Below, piece after piece: positions 1 to 7,188 of a DNA stretch of 64,000 nucleotides. A program made the position numbers and the translations under genes. Source of the DNA: a candidate division LCP-89 bacterium B3_LCP (GTDB lineage: Bacteria > Electryoneota > B3-LCP). The stretch lies in the NCBI GenBank assembly GCA_005223185.1, contig NJBN01000005.1:242668-306667 (forward strand). Reading direction: 5' to 3'. A model generated the notes under the pieces. It saw only the letters and a list, made by a program, of their open reading frames with translations. It was not told where the DNA came from and did not search any database. Within the stretch, counting starts at the first letter, position 1. Each line of letters begins with the position of its first letter.

Positions 1-118
1 GACACTACTTCGATATTTAGAGGTTTAATCCAATTTAGCATCTATCCGGTTCAAAGTCAAGTGAAAATATTCCCTTAGCAGATCAAGATACTACGTAAAT
101 AATTTGCTTTAGAAGCGC

Positions 119-231
119 GTGGCCGGGACAGCTCCCCCGCAGGGGCTGACGAAGTCAGGATGTCCCGGCTGAATGCAAAATAGAAAACGGTGGACTGCGT
201 CCCGACAAGTCGGAACTTAGTCCACCCTACC
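119..231. repeat. Two dispersed palindromic repeats in the first spacer
   Basis: The first 280 bases hold no gene. Two inverted repeats with relatives elsewhere in the window lie here. One runs at about 121-171, bounded by CCGGGACA and TGTCCCGG, and recurs near 44252-44297 (inverted) and 55741-55790. The other, at about 188-230, is bounded by GGTGGACT and AGTCCACC and recurs inverted near 32424-32463. They are intergenic dispersed repeats of unknown function. Confidence 0.7.
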
Positions 232-281
232 GCTGACGGAACTTTATTAGCACATTAACGAAAGTCCCCCCCAAAAACCTC

Positions 282-310
282 TTGACTCTTACCATTTCAA
301 TTGCTATATT
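282..310 (+). promoter_or_regulatory. Sigma70-type promoter for the cobalamin riboswitch transcript
   Basis: TTGACT (282-287) and TATATT (305-310) are separated by exactly 17 bases, the pattern found at many gene starts in this window. Transcription would start near 317, about 26 bases before the first riboswitch helix. Confidence 0.75.
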
Positions 311-342
311 TGGGTATCATAAATTGTTCTTTGCAATTTACG

Positions 343-549
343 TTCTGCGGTGCCGGATTTAGGCTTAATAGGGAATCCCGTGTAAATCGGGAATGGCCCC
401 CGCCACTGTAATCGATGACGAAGGTGACACCACGCCACTGATCGGTTGGATTTCTTCTTCAGGCATGCCCACGCCTGTTTTAATGAAGTTGCCCGGTTGG
501 GAAGGCGTCGCTTTAGATGGAATCGTAAGTCAGGAGACCTGCCGCAGAA
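343..549 (+). ncRNA. Cobalamin (B12) riboswitch
   Basis: The conserved elements of the cobalamin riboswitch family occur in order: TTAATAGGGAA, the small GGGAATCCCG/CGGGA-type hairpin, GCCCCCGCCACTGTAATC, GCCACTG, GGGAAGGCG, and the B12 box AAGTCAGGAGACCTGCC at 527-543. A perfect 8-bp closing helix pairs TTCTGCGG (343-350) with CCGCAGAA (542-549). The family binds adenosyl- or methylcobalamin and usually represses B12 uptake or synthesis genes when the ligand is abundant. Here it precedes a surface-type beta-propeller lipoprotein. Confidence 0.93.
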
Positions 550-574
550 GTGCACCAATCGGTGCAACGGACCG

Positions 575-607
575 CATCCTTCGGGGTACAAGGATGGCGC
601 CTTTTTT
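575..607 (+). terminator. First hairpin of the riboswitch expression platform
   Basis: CATCCTT (575-581) pairs with AAGGATG (590-596), and a short GC stretch and six T residues (602-607) follow. It lies just after the aptamer, so it is a plausible intrinsic terminator. Competition with the aptamer is inferred. Confidence 0.55.
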
Positions 608-616
608 ACGCGCAAT

Positions 617-645
617 CCCGGATGGAACGGTTCCTCCGGGTTTTT
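617..645 (+). terminator. Second hairpin of the riboswitch expression platform, strong intrinsic terminator
   Basis: CCCGGA (617-622) pairs with TCCGGG (635-640). An inner GGAA/TTCC stem closes the loop and TTTTT (641-645) follows directly. The position between aptamer and start codon fits premature termination when cobalamin is bound. Two consecutive terminator-like hairpins are unusual. Confidence 0.7.
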
Positions 646-698
646 AACTCCAGGGCGGTCCAAAACGCATACATCAAACCAATTAAAGGAGAAAAATC

Positions 699-1718
699 AT
701 GCGTAAATGTATCGTTCTTGGGGTCATCATGCTAATCTTTTTTGGCTGTACAAATCCCACGGATCCCCCCGATCCGGAGAATCAATCCGGGCTCATAGCC
801 TGGGTGGTAAACAGTTTAGGCGGAACGCTTTCGAAAGTTGACCTGACCAGCGGCGCGGTAACCGTCAATGCCATTACCGTAGGTGATGCTCCCAATGACA
901 TCGTGATCGATGATAGCGAAGCTTTCGTGGTTAATTCCCTGTCTGATAACGTTCAGGTGATTGATCTGGATTCGGAGCAGAGTACCGGCACGATTGAGAT
1001 TTATCAAGGAATCAACCCTTATTCGATCGCTCTGGATGATGAGAGTCGAGCTTTCGTCACTAATCTGATGACGGGAAACATTTCGGTGCTGGATCTGGCA
1101 ACAGGCGTTGAAATAGACACGCTGCAGACAGGCACTGCCTTACAGGGAATTTGCATATCAGGTGATTTTCTGTACTTCACGGATATCAACTTAGACATGG
1201 TCAATTTCACCTATGACGTGGGAGAATTATTCATCTTCTCACTGCAGACGCTCACCTTTGTGGGGGTTGTGGAAGTGGGGATAAATCCGCAAGCGGTTAA
1301 GATGGGACCGGATGGGAATCTACACGTAATCTGCACGGGTGATTACGCAGGTATTCCGGGGCAGATTGACGTCGTCGATCCTGCAGCTCAAGCGGTAATC
1401 CAGACTATACCCGTCGGAGGCACACCCGGATCGGTGGCGTTTACTTCGAATGGAACTGCCTATGTAGGTGCAGCAGGATGGGGAACCGATGGTAAGGTGT
1501 ATTCGTATGATGCCAACAGCTATCAGGTCTTCCATGATGACACCAATCCGATTGCTGTTCCTTCTGCTGCCATGGGCGTAGCAGTTATAGATGATGATCA
1601 CATACTGGTCTGCTGTTTTTCCACAGATCAGTTGGTGGAATTGGATTCTTCGGGAAATATCATCAACACCTTCGATGTGGGAGATGGCCCGGTGGCAGTG
1701 GCTGCATCCGGTATGTAG
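699..1718 (+). CDS. BtuG-like YncE/YVTN beta-propeller lipoprotein under B12 control
   Basis: The protein has 339 residues. The N-terminus is a lipoprotein signal peptide with Cys17 in an IFFGC lipobox, followed by an Asp/Pro-rich linker. The rest is repeats of about 40-45 residues of the YncE/YVTN type, each with a short hydrophobic strand, a VxxIDL-like turn and a 'GxxPxxIAI'-like strand, consistent with six or seven propeller blades. A GGAG site lies 8 bases before the ATG. The upstream cobalamin riboswitch indicates a role in B12 acquisition. In Bacteroides, BtuG is a surface propeller lipoprotein that binds B12 and works with the TonB receptor BtuB. No btuB, btuF or btuC is next to this gene, so it is an orphan here. 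The BtuG assignment is inferred from architecture and regulation, not from a database match; a generic propeller lipoprotein is the alternative. Confidence 0.75.
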   Translation: MRKCIVLGVIMLIFFGCTNPTDPPDPENQSGLIAWVVNSLGGTLSKVDLTSGAVTVNAITVGDAPNDIVIDDSEAFVVNSLSDNVQVIDLDSEQSTGTIEIYQGINPYSIALDDESRAFVTNLMTGNISVLDLATGVEIDTLQTGTALQGICISGDFLYFTDINLDMVNFTYDVGELFIFSLQTLTFVGVVEVGINPQAVKMGPDGNLHVICTGDYAGIPGQIDVVDPAAQAVIQTIPVGGTPGSVAFTSNGTAYVGAAGWGTDGKVYSYDANSYQVFHDDTNPIAVPSAAMGVAVIDDDHILVCCFSTDQLVELDSSGNIINTFDVGDGPVAVAASGM

Positions 1719-1758
1719 CAAGCAGTGATCTCCAGATGTGCGAGATGGAAGAATTTGC

Positions 1759-1787
1759 TTGACTTGAGAGATGAAATGGATTAAATT
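1759..1787 (+). promoter_or_regulatory. Promoter of the tRNA-Met gene
   Basis: TTGACT (1759-1764), 17 bases, then TAAATT (1782-1787). The mature tRNA begins 11 bases after the -10 element, leaving almost no leader. Confidence 0.7.
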
Positions 1788-1797
1788 AGTGGGCGCT

Positions 1798-1871
1798 GGC
1801 GGCGTAGCTCAGCTGGTTAGAGCAGCGGAATCATAATCCGCGTGTCGGGGGTTCGAGTCCCTCCGCCGCTA
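1798..1871 (+). tRNA. tRNA-Met (anticodon CAT), elongator type
   Basis: A complete cloverleaf folds: acceptor GGCGGCG/CGCCGCT, D arm GCTC/GAGC, anticodon stem GCGGA/TCCGC around the loop ATCATAA, and T arm GGGGG-TTCGAGT-CCCTC. The anticodon is CAT. The anticodon stem lacks the three G-C pairs of initiators, so this is an elongator tRNA-Met. A tRNA-Ile2 with a lysidine-modified CAT is less likely but cannot be excluded. The CCA end is not encoded (ACGA follows). Confidence 0.9.
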
Positions 1872-1888
1872 CGAAGGAGAAAACAACG

Positions 1889-1922
1889 ATATAGCGGCAC
1901 CGAATGGTGCCGCTATATTTTT
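1889..1922 (+). terminator. Intrinsic terminator after tRNA-Met
   Basis: A perfect 13-bp stem (1889-1901 with 1906-1918, ATATAGCGGCACC) closed by a GAAT loop is followed by a T-rich tract. It ends the tRNA transcript, and its palindromic form may also serve the convergent gene. Confidence 0.9.
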
Positions 1923-1976
1923 AAGGAGAGGCTGAAATAACTACATCAACCCCTTTTATTCATAGAACCTTGATCG

Positions 1977-3284
1977 TTACTTCATCAATACCATCTTATG
2001 CAAAGCATTAAATTCTCCTGCGCTTATGCGGTAGATGTAGACACCCGATGAGAGACCTGTTCCGTCGAAGACAGCCTCATGCGTTCCCTCTTCCCGCCAG
2101 CCCTCTGCAAGCTCAGCAACCATGCGACCGCTGATGTCGTAGACGGTTAGCTTGACTTCTGAAGCTTCGGGTAGCGAGAAGCCAATCGTAGTTACTGGAT
2201 TAAACGGGTTAGGGAAGGCACTACTTAGAGAAAATTCCTTGGGCATCGCTTCCTCGGTAGTGGTGATCTCATCCAGGAAAGGCTCACCCGCACAGAACCA
2301 ACCGCTACTCCATTCATCGCCTTCAACGAAAACACTGTCCTCTAATTTAGTGAACTCGAAGAAGTCGTAATCCCATACAGTGTAGGGGTATACCCCTACA
2401 TAGCCGTTATAAGAGTATATCCCTGCAGGTGCACCTGCAGGAACTGCCTGAGTCCGATCTCTATTGGCAGACCATCCAGGTGGTACTGTCAGTGTAATTG
2501 GACCTATTATCGGCCCAAAGATTGCGCTGTTGGGCAACGTTATATCGGTCCAGACTTCAAATGTATCTACGAGCGTTCCCAAATGCTCTACAGAAATATT
2601 GAAGTCAAAGCTGCCACCTGAGGCAGGAATTACGACTGGAGTATAGGCGGGTGTCAATACAACATCAGCAGAGGTTGGATAAGCATCAGGATATACAATT
2701 ACAGAATCAGCGTAAATGTAGTCCCCAAACTCCGTATCATCATTGTTAGCTGCATTTCCGGTGAAACAGATATACGCTCCGTTAAGGTTCATGGGAGCCG
2801 TCCATTCGAAAATCCAGTAAGCAGAATCGATCATTCCTACATATGTGCCAGCAAATGTCTGTTTGACATAATCCCGAATTGGCTGGGGATTGTCGGAAAG
2901 CTGAGTATTCGTCGGATCTAAAATGGAGAAGCTTCCTTGGGCAGTCCACGGACCCCAAGGATACCACCCCTCCTCAGCAGTAACCTCAAAACCCCACCGG
3001 CTGGCCAGAGCATCTCTTACTATTATGGTACACTGGTAGGTTGCACCCATGGAATATTCTAATGGATGTCCCTCTATGCGTATATCACCAAGCCCGGTGT
3101 TTAGATCATACGAATTGTGACATTCAGTACAATTCATTTCGAATTGAGGGATAGCAGGGGGAGGGGGCCAAACCCAGAAGAAAGCAACGTGGTCCGGTGG
3201 TCCAGTAGAATACGCTTGCGAGGTCTGCGCTGTAAAAATTAGCGCTGATAAGCAGCAGATAGTTATGGTTAGATGCTTTTTCAT
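1977..3284 (-). CDS. Secreted protein with N-terminal CxxCH motif and T9SS sorting domain
   Basis: The protein has 435 residues. A Sec signal peptide (about 1-24, ending TSQA) is followed by a region with CTECH, a c-type haem-binding pattern. The stretch after it (GDIRIEGHP, YxMGATYxCTIIVRD, RWGFEVTA) resembles the Reeler/choice-of-anchor V domain, in which an N-terminal CxxCH is common. The centre is beta-rich, and about the last 85 residues are a T9SS type A sorting domain (NPFNPVTTIGF, YDISGRM, SSGVYIYRI). A GGAG site is 7 bases before the ATG. Its C-terminal 18 residues are almost identical to those of the next upstream gene. It is probably exported across the outer membrane by a T9SS encoded elsewhere. 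Haem attachment is possible but unproven, because a single CxxCH can also bind nothing. Confidence 0.75.
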   Translation of the reverse strand: MKKHLTITICCLSALIFTAQTSQAYSTGPPDHVAFFWVWPPPPAIPQFEMNCTECHNSYDLNTGLGDIRIEGHPLEYSMGATYQCTIIVRDALASRWGFEVTAEEGWYPWGPWTAQGSFSILDPTNTQLSDNPQPIRDYVKQTFAGTYVGMIDSAYWIFEWTAPMNLNGAYICFTGNAANNDDTEFGDYIYADSVIVYPDAYPTSADVVLTPAYTPVVIPASGGSFDFNISVEHLGTLVDTFEVWTDITLPNSAIFGPIIGPITLTVPPGWSANRDRTQAVPAGAPAGIYSYNGYVGVYPYTVWDYDFFEFTKLEDSVFVEGDEWSSGWFCAGEPFLDEITTTEEAMPKEFSLSSAFPNPFNPVTTIGFSLPEASEVKLTVYDISGRMVAELAEGWREEGTHEAVFDGTGLSSGVYIYRISAGEFNALHKMVLMK

Positions 3285-3370
3285 AATCTTCTCCGTTTTG
3301 TTATTTTTAGTTTAAACCAGAGTAAATTTATCGGGGTGGTTGATATGCCACCCTAATTGTTAATTTGTTT

Positions 3371-4336
3371 CTACTTCACCAACACCATCTTGTGCAAAGC
3401 GTTAAACTCTCCTGCGCTGATGCGGTAGAAGTACATCCCGGAAGCGAGGTTCGACGCATCCCAGGTAACTTCGTGGTAACCTGCATTCCGGTAACCATCG
3501 ACCAGGTCAGTTACGCGCTGCCCTTTTATGTTGTAGATGCTTAAGCGTACCAGTCCGTCCACCGGCAATCCAAAGCAGATAGTGGTAACCGGATTGAAGG
3601 GATTGGGATACGCTCCCATAGCTTCATAATCATCAGGAATGGCGTATTCCACCTCTGTCAGGCCAATTTGATCGAAGGGATCGGGAAAGCTGCAGGTGGG
3701 CAGGTTGGCATCGAAATCATAGTCGAAGTCAACAGGGCCATCCTTAACCCAGGAGAAAGCATCCGTATGCCAGATGTCGTATTCTGGATGCCAGCCTGAG
3801 TAGATGCGGAAATCATAGTTACCGCCGGGCCAGCCGCCGGGACCACCGGGAACCGGATACCAGACATCCGGCCGGTTGATCTGCCAGCCTGGCTGGTAAT
3901 TGGTGATCTCACGTAGAATGAGAGTGGTTGTGTCTGCGCTCGGTCCTGGTTCATAAATCTTGTCAATCCAGATGTCATAGTCCAGAGGTACCGTACCCTG
4001 GTTTTCGCCCCAGATGGAGTAGTACAGGATTCCTCCGCCAGCCTGGATGGGAGAACCGGATACGTACTCCACATCTACAATCATTTCTGGCACAGGCTCT
4101 GAAAATGTAAAGTACATGAAACCGGCATAGTTCGTGAGGTTCCCACCGTCAATTTTACCGATGACTACCTGCCCCAGGCACTGTTCTGAACTGTACTGAC
4201 CTCCCTGGCTTTTGCCACCGAGGTTATCATCCACCAGGATGCGGCTGCTGAACTGCGCCGATGCCAGCCCGGTGAAAATGAGCAGGCAGAAGATCAGACA
4301 GCAGACTCTAACCAGCCGTTTGTATTGTATTTGCAT
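3371..4336 (-). CDS. Secreted T9SS-sorted protein of unknown function
   Basis: This 321-residue protein starts with a signal peptide (hydrophobic residues about 10-26, ending ASAQF). A beta-rich middle has many Trp, Tyr, Gly and Pro residues and no enzyme motif I recognise. It ends in a T9SS type A sorting domain (NPFNPVTTICF, YNIKGQR, SGMYFYRI). A GGAG site lies 7 bases before the ATG. The gene sits 86 bases upstream of the CxxCH secreted gene and 64 bases downstream of the repetitive fibre-like gene, all on the same strand, so they may form one transcription unit. A small GGGTGG/CCACCC hairpin lies in the downstream gap. Function is unknown. Confidence 0.75.
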   Translation of the reverse strand: MQIQYKRLVRVCCLIFCLLIFTGLASAQFSSRILVDDNLGGKSQGGQYSSEQCLGQVVIGKIDGGNLTNYAGFMYFTFSEPVPEMIVDVEYVSGSPIQAGGGILYYSIWGENQGTVPLDYDIWIDKIYEPGPSADTTTLILREITNYQPGWQINRPDVWYPVPGGPGGWPGGNYDFRIYSGWHPEYDIWHTDAFSWVKDGPVDFDYDFDANLPTCSFPDPFDQIGLTEVEYAIPDDYEAMGAYPNPFNPVTTICFGLPVDGLVRLSIYNIKGQRVTDLVDGYRNAGYHEVTWDASNLASGMYFYRISAGEFNALHKMVLVK

Positions 4337-4400
4337 GATATATCTCCATTACAAGATTAGTTCAAGGTATTACTAGAAGATTATTTTCTCTATCTGAATC

Positions 4401-6749
4401 CTACCTGTTTTTCATCCGTTCAAGTTTGGCCAATTCTTCTGGACTCATGATATCAGCTTTAGTGATTTTGTTCTCTCCCAGTTGAGCTATGGCCAGCCAG
4501 TCGAAGCTGATGTTGGCATCTCCCGCACCGGATCGAACTGCAAAGCCTGAGGTGGAACTTGATTCTACGTACAGACCACTCCAGCCATTCCTGGGAGTCA
4601 GGAATACTTTAGGTGATTCCCCGTTGGCAAGCATACCGCTGGTGGATCTATCGAAGGAGACAGTTGCGCGGCCCTGAGAAAGAGTTGCCGAGCCGGTCAG
4701 ATGGACCTGTTGAGTTTCACTGTATACTGCCGGGAGCTCTCTTCTGGAGCCATCTCCGCCAACTACATCCAAACCCCATCCAGCAGTAGCAACGGCTCGT
4801 CCGTATACGTAAAGACCATCACCTGAGGAAGTGGAGGAGGTACTCCACACTTCCGTACACCAATCACCATCATCATCGTCTTTAGCGAAATAACCTGCAT
4901 TTCCTGCTACAGTAAAACTTCCAAGAACATAAGTTCCAACTGATGTCCCCGCGTTTGATGTGAGGTGTAACACATCGCCGAAACCAGTGGAGTTATTCCG
5001 TATATCCATAGTAGGCCAAGTTCCACTCCCATAAATCTGCCATATTCCCGAATCCAAATTAAGCGGATTTTGTAAGTCCGATATAGATATATTTCCATCC
5101 ATAATTTTATCGGATGTTATGGCATCAGCAGCTATGTTATCTGTTGACACAGTTTCATACGCAATCTTGTCCGAAGTCACCGCACCTGTATCGATGTTAT
5201 CTGTCATCACACCTTCATACGCAATCTTATCCGAACTCACCACACCTGAAGCGATGTTATCTTCCGTCACGGCATCATTTTCGAGTTCGCTATTCCCGAT
5301 GGACGTCCCCAGGACTGACACTAAAGTAACATCACCCGATGTACCACCACCAGTCAGTCCATCTCCAGCAATGACGGCGGTAATGTCGCCCGTGCCTACG
5401 GTAAATCCCAGGTCATCCATCGTGATGGTTCCGTCCAAAATCTTATCGGATGTCACTGCACTCCCTCCGAGATCAACATTGTGAACCGCTCCATTCTGAA
5501 TCTTGCCAGATCCCACCGAATTACCTTCCAGTTCATTGGTCCCGATGGACGTCCCCAGGACAGCATAGAGTGTTACATCACCCGATACACCACCTCCCGT
5601 CAATCCATCTCCAGCAATGACGGCGGTAATGTCACCGAATTCGATATCTGGATCCAGGTCCTCCTCCAGGATTGTCCCGTTCAGAATTTCATCAGTTGTC
5701 ACCGCATCAGCCTCGAGTTCGCTATTTGAGATCGCACCTTCAGCAATATCTAATCCCGTGATAGTCTCGTCCACAATTTCATCAGTATCGATGGACGTCC
5801 CCAGGGCTGACTCTAAAGTTACATCACCCGATGTGCCGCCACCCGTCAATCCATCTCCGGCAGTGACGGCGGTAATGTCGCCGCCCATGCTGACGTCTGG
5901 ACCCAGGTCTATCATCGCGATGGTTCCGTCTAAGATTTCTGTTGTTGTCACCGCACCTAGCGCAATATCAAAGGCCGTGATGGTTCCGTCCACAATTTCA
6001 TCAGTATCGATGGACGTCCCCAGGGCTGACTCTAAAGTTACATCACCCGATGTGCCGCCACCCGTCAATCCATCTCCGGCAGTGACGGCGGTAATGTCGC
6101 CGATACCTGCGGTAAATCCCAGGTCCACCTCCATGATGGTTCCGTCTTCGATCTTGTCAGAATTAACCGCATTATTCGCGAGTTCGCTATTTGAGACTGC
6201 ACCTGCAGCAATATCTAATCCCGTGATAGTCCCGTCCAGAATTTCATCAGATTCCACCGCATCTGTAGCAATATCAAATGCCGTGATGGTTCCATCCGCG
6301 ATTTTCGCAGAAGTCACCGCATCATCAGCGATTTCCAGAGTTCCTATGGCTCCCGGCGGGACGCTCTCAGCTTCCGCAGCCCACATGGAGGCCATGCTGT
6401 AGGTGATCCTCTGCCGGGGAGTTAAGGTTACAGCAGCGACAGTTATCTCCATCCAGTAGTCGTTCTGGCTGAAATCCAGCGTTTCCAGAGTTGTCGTCTC
6501 TCCTAAAATCACATTGTAGATGCCATCATCAACCTGAACTGAATCGGTTTCACTCCATACGGAGGCACCTCCCGTTTCCTGTGAGAAGATGGCAAAGACG
6601 AACGCGTACGTACCATGAGCCGGTTGACCGTTCTCCTCCAATATCCCCTGGAAGTTGACCGGCGGATTGGCCTGAGTGATCGAAGGATGCAGCGCCAGGA
6701 TAGCCACTAGCAGCCCGGTCATTACTAAAGATTTGATTAAGGAATTCAT
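4401..6749 (-). CDS. Exported repetitive fibre-like protein (GDITAVxAGDGLTGGG and DGTI/SDKI repeats)
   Basis: From the chosen start the protein has 782 residues. I take the ATG at 6749 because AGAGAGG lies just before it and a good signal peptide (MNSLIKSLVMTGLL to SITQA) follows; an in-frame ATG 81 bases upstream would add a charged, non-signal extension. A globular N-terminal domain (about 30-130) is followed by a long array alternating GDITAVxAGDGLTGGGxSGDVTL modules with short units such as DGTITxxDI and NAVxSDKI. These are typical of tail-fibre or trimeric beta-helix stalks. The C-terminal part (KVFLTPRNxWSGLYV, GFxVRS, FDWLAI) resembles domains at the end of exported fibre-like proteins of FCB bacteria. 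There is no T9SS sorting signal. It is probably a surface fibre or adhesin. A structured leader RNA with an intrinsic terminator precedes it. Confidence 0.75.
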   Translation of the reverse strand: MNSLIKSLVMTGLLVAILALHPSITQANPPVNFQGILEENGQPAHGTYAFVFAIFSQETGGASVWSETDSVQVDDGIYNVILGETTTLETLDFSQNDYWMEITVAAVTLTPRQRITYSMASMWAAEAESVPPGAIGTLEIADDAVTSAKIADGTITAFDIATDAVESDEILDGTITGLDIAAGAVSNSELANNAVNSDKIEDGTIMEVDLGFTAGIGDITAVTAGDGLTGGGTSGDVTLESALGTSIDTDEIVDGTITAFDIALGAVTTTEILDGTIAMIDLGPDVSMGGDITAVTAGDGLTGGGTSGDVTLESALGTSIDTDEIVDETITGLDIAEGAISNSELEADAVTTDEILNGTILEEDLDPDIEFGDITAVIAGDGLTGGGVSGDVTLYAVLGTSIGTNELEGNSVGSGKIQNGAVHNVDLGGSAVTSDKILDGTITMDDLGFTVGTGDITAVIAGDGLTGGGTSGDVTLVSVLGTSIGNSELENDAVTEDNIASGVVSSDKIAYEGVMTDNIDTGAVTSDKIAYETVSTDNIAADAITSDKIMDGNISISDLQNPLNLDSGIWQIYGSGTWPTMDIRNNSTGFGDVLHLTSNAGTSVGTYVLGSFTVAGNAGYFAKDDDDGDWCTEVWSTSSTSSGDGLYVYGRAVATAGWGLDVVGGDGSRRELPAVYSETQQVHLTGSATLSQGRATVSFDRSTSGMLANGESPKVFLTPRNGWSGLYVESSSTSGFAVRSGAGDANISFDWLAIAQLGENKITKADIMSPEELAKLERMKNR
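5771..6100 (-). repeat. Near-identical in-frame DNA repeats inside the fibre-like gene
   Basis: A block of about 110 bp starting at 5771 recurs almost exactly at 5990, a 219-bp period equal to 73 codons. Weaker copies lie around 5290-5400 and 5540-5640. The repeats encode the GLTGGG-GDVTLESALGTSIDTDEIVD segment. Such identity suggests recent duplication or gene conversion and could allow changes in length. Confidence 0.8.
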
Positions 6750-6828
6750 GATAACCTCTCTGATTTTTCGCTTATGAATCTGTAGATTATTATTATCGTT
6801 ATATAACTTCATCTCTTCGTTAGAATAC

Positions 6829-6986
6829 AAAAAAGCACAATCGGATTCACTACCCCTCAGAGTATGAATCCAACTGTGCCTTCGTTTAGCAGGCTTTTAA
6901 ACTGTCTCGGCAAGAGTACTCACACCCCGAATGCAGGTTTCTCCTTACCACGCTAACCGCAGATTATGGTCAAGTCCGTTGCGGTT
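6829..6986 (-). ncRNA. Structured leader RNA, copy A (class unassigned)
   Basis: The transcript from the promoter at 7012-7040 folds, on the minus strand, into a basal stem AACCGCA/TGCGGTT (plus 6980-6986 with 6955-6961), a conserved core AGGAGAAACCTGCATTCGG with a TCGG/CCGA stem, and a perfect 15-bp hairpin (plus 6835-6849 with 6865-6879) followed by six T residues. The hairpin loop CATACTC can pair with GGGTGTG in the core (plus 6921-6927), a pseudoknot. The same architecture occurs at 63080-63240 with compensatory changes. The terminator end lies 80 bases before the start codon, so this looks like a transcription attenuator or riboswitch. I do not recognise the class. Confidence 0.8.
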
Positions 6987-7011
6987 TTGCTAGTGAGTTC
7001 ACTAATTTATA

Positions 7012-7040
7012 AATATAGTAATTTATCATGAATAAGTCAA
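7012..7040 (-). promoter_or_regulatory. Promoter of leader RNA copy A and the fibre-like gene
   Basis: On the minus strand TTGACT (7035-7040), 17 bases, TATATT (7012-7017). The spacer end and -10 (TTTAC/ATTAC before TATATT) closely resemble the promoter of leader copy B. Confidence 0.8.
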
Positions 7041-7051
7041 GAGATTATTTG

Positions 7052-7066
7052 ATATTTGTCAAATAT
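7052..7066. promoter_or_regulatory. Perfect 15-bp palindrome upstream of the -35 element
   Basis: ATATTTGTCAAATAT is a perfect inverted repeat around one central base, starting 12 bases upstream of the -35 box of the leader A promoter. The position fits an activator binding site. There is no equivalent upstream of leader copy B. Confidence 0.4.
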
Positions 7067-7188
7067 TTTATAATTGATAGTCAGGTGAACAGAAAATACG
7101 GACCCGAAAGCCCACCCTTCTCGATTACAAAACTATCCCTCGATTCCTCTTGCAAACAGGCATTATAACCCCTATTTTATGGTCTTAG

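Noticed and set aside
304-663. Open reading frames on both strands across the riboswitch region (up to 119 codons)
   Set aside because: They lie over the conserved cobalamin aptamer and terminator hairpins, lack ribosome sites and show no protein-like pattern.
5617-6402. A 261-codon frame opposite the fibre-like gene
   Set aside because: It is antisense to the repeat array; the open frame arises from the periodic codon repeats, and its Ser/Val/Pro-rich translation repeats with the same period.
6829-6986. Assignment of the leader RNA as a c-di-GMP-I riboswitch or 6S RNA
   Set aside because: The GGGACGCAAAGCC-type core and tetraloop receptor of c-di-GMP-I are absent, and the long near-symmetrical open-bubble hairpin of 6S RNA does not form; the element also ends in a terminator before a gene.
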